Assembly: GCA_019828595.1 (NCBI GenBank)
Contig: JAHQRK010000001.1
Span: 682,001 to 746,000, forward strand
From: Aphanomyces cochlioides
Taxonomy: Eukaryota; Oomycota; Saprolegniomycetes; Saprolegniales; Verrucalvaceae
DNA length: 64,000 bases
Direction of reading: 5' to 3'
The stretch's first letter is position 1. The number at the start of each line of letters is the position of its first letter. The notes below the pieces were generated by a model. The model made no database searches. It was not told the DNA's origin and saw nothing but the letters and a program-made list of their open reading frames with translations. The translations under genes were made by a program, and so were the position numbers. Positions 59,170-64,000 of this stretch are shown here, piece after piece.

Positions 59170-60423
59170 CAATCGCTTCGACATCTCATAGAAACGAATC
59201 TCCTCGTCGGTCTCCAACACATCCGCCATGTTGTCTTCATACTCGATGAAATACTTGTCTAATAGACCGGAAGCGATCGTTCCAAGAACAACGTATGGAT
59301 CTCGAGCTGCATAACTGACGTTGCTCAATGAGAGACATTGGTCTTCAATGCAGGAGTCAACATGATTGCAGTGTTTTCGCATGTAATACAACGCCGTCTT
59401 GCGATCTAGTGGTTCACCGTTCCCCTTCCTGGAACCGTACCAAACTTTGCCTCCGGGGCTCACCCAGAAAAAGCACCATGCGTCGTTCAGATTCGTCATG
59501 AGTCCGATCGGAGGGGGGCGATCGTCTCCACGGCTAAAATGGGTATTCGCCGCAAGAAAATATCCAACAGACTGGGCAAAATTCGCCTCTGACAGAGTTT
59601 CTTCTCTACTACCTGGTCTCACCTCGATCACCATCACGATTTCATTGCGAGTAAAAGATTCTTTTGGAACGATACACAAATCGGCTTTGCCCGTCAGCAA
59701 GCGCTGGGATTTCCCATCAGGCACGTCCAATTTGAAGTCAGTCTTGACCGAGAGATGTTTCGTGTCCTCCAGAACTGCGGCAATGTATTCCTTATAACCT
59801 TCCACGCGTGTCCGATTGCCCTCGGACATGTCATCGTTCCACTGGAATTCGGGATAATCGCGTTCCAGCGAGTCATCAATTGTCGGCAAGGGTACGTACA
59901 TAGTCACGTAGCCGAGTTGTTTGATCTTATCTGTCGATAACAACGACATTTGCCAGGATGTTCCATCAGTCTTTGCTTCTTCATAACCGATTCAAAACCC
60001 TCAGCAACGCCCTCAACAATGGTCTTCGCAAGTTGGAGTCTTTTTTTTCGCAACAGGCATGGAACTTGCTATGTCATATTCTGGGGCAACCACCAGAACG
60101 TGAACTTGACCTGGAGCGATGGCTGGTTTCTTCTCCTCTTCTTGTCCAACAAAATAAGTTCTGACAGCATGACCTGAACAGAGGCGTTTGTCTTTTTGTG
60201 TGAGTTCTTTGATTGTCTCGGTCGACTCTCCATTCTCAACGGCTTCATCACCGAGCCATTCCACATTCTTCAGAGCCAGATAGAGGTCCAAGTATATGGC
60301 TGACCTCGGATAGCTAAATGCTTCCTTGACCTCCTTCTTGAGGAAGTAGATGTCTTTCTCTTCGTCAATCTCCACCTTGAAGCATTTTGGTTTACCCACC
60401 AAGACGCAGTTCAACGCAAGCAT
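59170..60423 (-). pseudogene. Crinkler (CRN) effector gene, frame-broken and 3'-truncated
   Basis: The ATG at 60423 opens a CRN N-terminal module: a ubiquitin-like start (MLALNCVLVGKPKCF), an LYLALK motif in place of LFLAK, and GQVHVLVVAPEYD in place of HVLVVVP. CRN proteins are oomycete effectors that act in host nuclei. The frame breaks at a run of eight A (plus-strand T8 near 60039-60046) and again just before 59949, where a second domain starts (MSLLSTDKIKQLGY). That domain matches the CRN C-terminal region with a restriction-endonuclease-like fold: Asp in GKADLCIVP, Glu in VMVIEVRPGS and Gln in ANFAQSVGYF; the expected ExK is ExR. The 3' end is replaced near 59169 by LINE copy D, and the frame runs about 95 codons into it. 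Two compensating indels, an odd intron or an assembly error could explain the breaks. Confidence 0.75.
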
Positions 60424-60465
60424 TTTCAAAAATGGTCGTTGTAACCACTTGGGACGAAGCAATCT

Positions 60466-61320
60466 TCATGAAAGAATTCGACGAGCTGTCAAATGGAAAA
60501 TGAGATATTGGTGCAGTAAAGCCAACCCAGCCATGGTCTCGTCCTTGAAAATGACTTCAATTGTCTGTAGGTGCTTACCGGATTTCAACTGGAGTGTAAA
60601 CCTCGAGGCTTGTTCAAAATGCTTGGAGCTCGCTGAAGGGTTGTTGTGTGCGGAGAACACTCTGCTGGGACAAAACATGTCTAGTCGGTCCTGTTTGATT
60701 TCATCTCTGACGATTGAGTTATCATGAGTCAGAGACGTAACAACACTGAGTTGTAATGGCGTGTTTGGCGGATTGCTCTTCATACTTTCTGAAGCAGACG
60801 TCGGCGTGATGACTTGGTAGTTCTTGCCGCAGTTGTCGTCGTAGTACACGAGGCCGTTCACTATGTATTCGACGTAGAACAGGGTGATACCAGCTGAAGA
60901 GATTGGACAGTTGAAGGACCAGACTTCCTTCTTGGATGTTTCGGGACCGCTGGTGTTGCCCCATGCCAGGACTGCGCCGTGTTGGCATAGATCACATTGA
61001 TGGTCTTGGCTTACGAGATGTTTTTCAACGTGACGGTACCCGTGAGGTGGATCCCATCGAACATGTACGAGTTGACTTTGACCTTGTCTTCCTGAAAATG
61101 TGAAATGACGTTTCGTGAACCTCCACAAAATCAAACTTCACCATGTCATGTGAACTGTAGTGCAAAGACACAGTGAAGTTTGATTCCGTAGTAAGATTCG
61201 TCACGTTGAAGAACATCGAGTACGCCAACAACGTCAACGTGATGGTCAATGGAGTATTCAAATCGCTGCAGCTCAAATGGCCCGAGAAGAACACCACAAA
61301 CGAAAATGGCAATAAGACTG
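60466..61320 (-). pseudogene. Secreted protein remnant with CBM21-like carbohydrate-binding modules
   Basis: Several minus-strand frames together show a secreted carbohydrate-binding protein. A hydrophobic leader (VLLPFSFVVFFSG) is followed by a beta module (FFNVTNLTTESNFTVSLHY). A second module reads SYMFDGIHLTGTVTLKNIS, then hits a TAA, continues AKTINVIYANTAQSW, changes frame, and goes on EVWSFNCPI, VEYIVNGLVYYDDNCGKNYQV. The last pattern is typical of CBM21 (starch/glycogen-binding) domains. The start codon is missing because a Harbinger transposon begins four bases upstream. With a stop, a frameshift and no start, it is a pseudogene. The Crinkler ATG lies 43 bp past its end. Confidence 0.55.
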
Positions 61321-61323
61321 ATT

Positions 61324-61344
61324 AGGGGTGATGAAAGCTCTCAG
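61324..61344 (+). repeat. Left terminal inverted repeat of the Harbinger element
   Basis: GGGGTGATGAAAGCTCTCAG at 61325-61344, preceded by A; it matches the right end at 18 of 20 positions. Confidence 0.85.
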
Positions 61345-61500
61345 CTTTAATTTTTTTCAGTCACTTTTAAACCTGTAATAAAATAACGAAAAACTCGCTT
61401 TATTCGCTTCAAAAAATTAAAGCGTCTCTGAAGGCGCTTTTAAATTTTAAAGCGAGTTTTGGTGGCCAAGCTTGTGACCACTTCGCTCTCCAAGACCAGC

Positions 61501-62595
61501 ATGACTCGCTCAAGCGCAGGATCGTCAAGCAAGAGAAATATAGACGTCATGACCACCAAGACCACCACAAGGAGAAGAGTCACTGACCTGGAGCTTCACT
61601 ATGTCGTTGAGTTTCTGGAAGTCCCGTCTAACTGCAACATCATCATGGGCAAGGCGACTAAGGGGAAAGGCGTGCTTGGAGGTCAGCCCTTGACAAAAAC
61701 ACAAGGTGGGTCTATTCGATTGTGTATCTTATCATCTGCTAGGCTTCAAAATGATGGCGGACTTTGTGAAGAGTCGTTTGAAGGACGATAATCTCCACGA
61801 TTGGGACGAAGCCAATGCAAACTCGATTTGAGTCATACATGCGAGCGTACAAAGCGGCAAACGCATGGGAAGGTAGTAATAGCAGTAGCCAAACTGGGCA
61901 AGGCCTTACGACGAAGGACATCATGAACGGTATATACCTATGATAACGAATGATATTGATGACAGGATTCGGATAGGAATCCATACAATTGCGGCAAAGT
62001 TGGAGAGCTTGTGCTTTGGATACGAAAGAATGAAAAACTTGTTTGGAACACGACAAAATATTAATCCAAGCTATCTGGCTGAGGTTGGAATAGTGGCTAC
62101 CTCCTTTGATGTCACTACTGTTGATGATGCTGACAATCCTGAGTCGGTACGAATTAATGCCGGTGAATTACATCGATGTTAAGTCTAGTGGCCGTAGGAA
62201 TTGTACTGGAAATTGAACACTGAGGAAGATGCTGAACACGATATGACTATTTCATGTGGAACTGAGACTCATCAAACTTTAAACGATGTTGCCGACAATG
62301 CTGAGCCAAAAGGGATTCGACAACAGCCCCCAACCATGCACAAAATAAGCGCCGTCTTCCACAGAAGTTCCCCATTGATGAGAAGAAGCCGCGAAAAGAT
62401 TTTGCGTCCGTGTATTTGGAAGGTCAAACCAAACTGTTGGAGCTTGAGGACAGGAAATTCGAGCATATGAAAGTTGAACAGGATAGACAAGGACGGGCAA
62501 ATTTCATTCGAGACCTTTTGCGAGATGGAAGGACTATGAGTGAGGTAGAACTCGCTGTCCAGCTTGCTTATGGTAGTCTTATGCCAACGGACTAA
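61501..62595 (+). CDS. Harbinger-associated Myb/SANT-like protein, possibly frame-broken
   Basis: The ATG at 61501 opens a basic leader, then a trihelix-like DNA-binding region (LELHYVVEFLEVPSNC, IIMGKATKGKGVLGG). A short intron (about 61706-61742) leads to FKMMADFVKSRLKDD. One base appears out of register near 61815 before RFESYMRAYKAANAWEG. Another intron (about 61930-61967) leads to RIGIHTIAAKLESLCFGYERM. The last block ends in a charged helix LELEDRKFEHMKVEQDRQG and LAVQLAYGSLMPTD. Harbinger transposons use such a protein for nuclear import of the transposase and for binding the element ends. The frame jump near 61815 may be real decay or an error, so activity is uncertain. Confidence 0.65.
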
Positions 62596-62634
62596 TGGAA
62601 TATACATATTTTTGATGTTACGGGTGTTGAAAAG

Positions 62635-63834
62635 TTATTTATTCCAGAATTCCAAGGCAGACGCCTTAATTGTTTCACGATACAACACCGCATTCGCCAT
62701 GGTAAAATCTTGGCAATTTTGTCGAAGTGGCTCTCTATCAATCGGTAAGACAACTGTATCCCGACTGCATTGAAGATCGTTTACAAGATTGTGTAAGACA
62801 CAACAACCAACAATCCAATCGCACACAAACTCAACATCTTTGAGTTTTCTGATCCGAATTGGAACACCTCGCAAGCTCTGCCAACGACCCTTCAAAATTC
62901 CATTGCCGTGCTCGGACACTGCACGACACGACACCAAGTAAGTATTGAAGAGCGTATTGTCAGATTCTGACGCATATGGTAATCGATTGGGAACAATCAT
63001 GTAAAGCGTCATTGCAAAGCCCGAATCGCCAAGTTGGTACTGTCCAGGCGAAAAGTATTTCGTCGGATTCTTGTAAACATCACATGATTTCCAAACGGTT
63101 GAGTCATGTACACTTCCAGGCCACCCAGCAATCACATATCGGATTTGTCGATGACAATCAAATGTCAGCAGCAAGTTGATTGCATAAGTTTTCTTTCTCG
63201 AGAAATATGATTCACCATCCAAGTTAGGATTTTGAAATAAGAAAATATGAGTTCCATCGGTCGATAGTATTCCACCTCGGAAGCCGTACTTTGCAAAATT
63301 GAGATTACTGAGTTGTTCACGTTCAACAGGTTTTGGCCAGTGTATTGATTTAGGAGCCATTTCCTTCAGCGCAATCAATACGCGTTTTGTGTAAAGCATC
63401 ACTGTTCCATACCCAACGCCTTTAGCTCTTGCAATCAATCCACCTGACGCTCCACTCCCAAAATGTCCAAGCCGATGAAGTGCACAAGCCACTTGTAGCC
63501 ACAGAGGATTTTGTTTGTTGAATGTTGGGGTTGAAAATACATCAGCGTTCTCCAGTTTGTCCACCAAAAACGCAAACGTCTCATGACACACGCGAACTTC
63601 TTGTAGAAATTCCCGGACACGTAAGTAGGGAAGGACAGACAATTGTTCAAAGCTTCTCGACAGTATTCGCCGCTCGTACATGTAACGTATTGACTCAAGA
63701 GCAAACCTCAGATGGCAGAGCTCACCAATCTGGTGGCGCGACTCGCATTTCATGAGAGGGTCATAGAGAGCAATAAAGAGAGTAGCTGTGTGGATGGACG
63801 CAAGGATGGACGCCTTCTCTGACACTCTCGGCAT
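62635..63834 (-). CDS. PIF/Harbinger transposase (DDE superfamily 4, HARBI1-like)
   Basis: An intact 399-residue ORF. The catalytic triad is visible as D in ILSTDGTHIFLF, D in QYQLGDSGFAM and E in AVSEHGNGILKGRW. The conserved WPGSVHDSTVW and SRKKTYAINLLLTFDCH segments lie between them. The N-terminal part has a helix-turn-helix-like region (LWLQVACALHRLGHFGSG). It cuts and pastes the element with its Myb-like partner. The gene ends 39 bp from the convergent partner gene, inside one pair of terminal repeats. Confidence 0.92.
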   Translation of the reverse strand: MPRVSEKASILASIHTATLFIALYDPLMKCESRHQIGELCHLRFALESIRYMYERRILSRSFEQLSVLPYLRVREFLQEVRVCHETFAFLVDKLENADVFSTPTFNKQNPLWLQVACALHRLGHFGSGASGGLIARAKGVGYGTVMLYTKRVLIALKEMAPKSIHWPKPVEREQLSNLNFAKYGFRGGILSTDGTHIFLFQNPNLDGESYFSRKKTYAINLLLTFDCHRQIRYVIAGWPGSVHDSTVWKSCDVYKNPTKYFSPGQYQLGDSGFAMTLYMIVPNRLPYASESDNTLFNTYLVSCRAVSEHGNGILKGRWQSLRGVPIRIRKLKDVEFVCDWIVGCCVLHNLVNDLQCSRDTVVLPIDREPLRQNCQDFTMANAVLYRETIKASALEFWNK

Positions 63835-63959
63835 TGTGCTTCTTCGTCACACCAAGAATGAGCTTTGATTCCCAAGCAGATGTCTGTGTTTTGTGCTGAA
63901 CTTTTCATACAAAATTGTCGCTTCTAAATTTAAAAAAATATCGTGAAAAGCGAGGTCAC

Positions 63960-63980
63960 CTGAGAGCTTTGATTACCCCT
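63960..63980 (-). repeat. Right terminal inverted repeat of the Harbinger element
   Basis: On the minus strand GGGGTAATCAAAGCTCTCAG (63979-63960), preceded by A, then the ATT target duplication. Confidence 0.85.
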
Positions 63981-64000
63981 ATTTTGTTTCGACGAAACAA

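Larger units (their letters stand above)
61324..63980. mobile_element. Complete PIF/Harbinger DNA transposon
   Basis: A 2.66-kb element with terminal inverted repeats and a 3-bp ATT duplication (61321-61323 and 63981-63983). It carries the two genes usual for the superfamily: a DDE transposase (minus) and a Myb/SANT-like protein (plus), arranged tail to tail. The inner left flank has further A/T-rich inverted segments (AAAGCG/CGCTTT near 61397-61460). Confidence 0.85.

Overview
This window looks like a gene-dense oomycete genome, most likely a saprolegnialean such as Aphanomyces. The evidence is an N-terminal Crinkler (CRN) effector module with an LYLALK-type motif, very short spliceosomal introns (mostly 38-50 nt), closely packed convergent and divergent genes, and a giant GCC2/GCC3-type cysteine-rich protein. 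No database search was possible, so the genus is an inference.

Bases 1-20,448 (minus strand) hold one giant gene that continues past the left edge. It encodes a signal peptide, an N-terminal ectodomain, about 12 kb of cysteine-rich GCC2/GCC3 (ephrin-receptor-like) repeats, a membrane-proximal beta-rich domain with an Arg4 cluster, one transmembrane helix, and a charged helical cytosolic tail. The tail is built from at least 13 consecutive phase-0 exons of about 80-110 codons, all variants of one module. Bases 20,678-35,911 are ordinary housekeeping genes: EMC3, a head-to-head pair of TALE homeodomain genes, a small membrane protein, a convergent pair of PH-domain paralogues, cobalamin-independent methionine synthase, an AFG2/SPATA5-type AAA ATPase, phosphomannose isomerase, an SLC35F-type transporter and RanBP1. 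A TTATCCGGAT-like element recurs just upstream of several of these genes.

Bases 36,200-59,169 hold a tRNA-Ser(GCT) gene followed by a head-to-tail array of five non-LTR retrotransposon (LINE) copies from at least three lineages. The first 15 nt of the tRNA (CTCGGCCAAGCTGAC on the plus strand) recur exactly, or with one change, at every LINE-LINE junction. This is the pattern expected of a LINE that targets the tRNA 5' end, duplicates the target on insertion, and so leaves the tRNA intact and makes a new landing site each time. Copy C (51,204-57,770) has both ORFs open. Copy A is nearly identical but has a one-base deletion in ORF2. Copy 1 is 5'-truncated, copy B is decayed, and copy D is cut off at its 3' side.

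Bases 59,170-63,983 are an effector/secreted-gene graveyard. A CRN gene with a nuclease-fold-like C-terminal domain is broken in frame and fused to LINE copy D. A carbohydrate-binding (CBM21-like) secreted-protein remnant has its signal-peptide end cut by a complete PIF/Harbinger DNA transposon (transposase, Myb/SANT-like partner, 20-bp terminal inverted repeats and an ATT target duplication).
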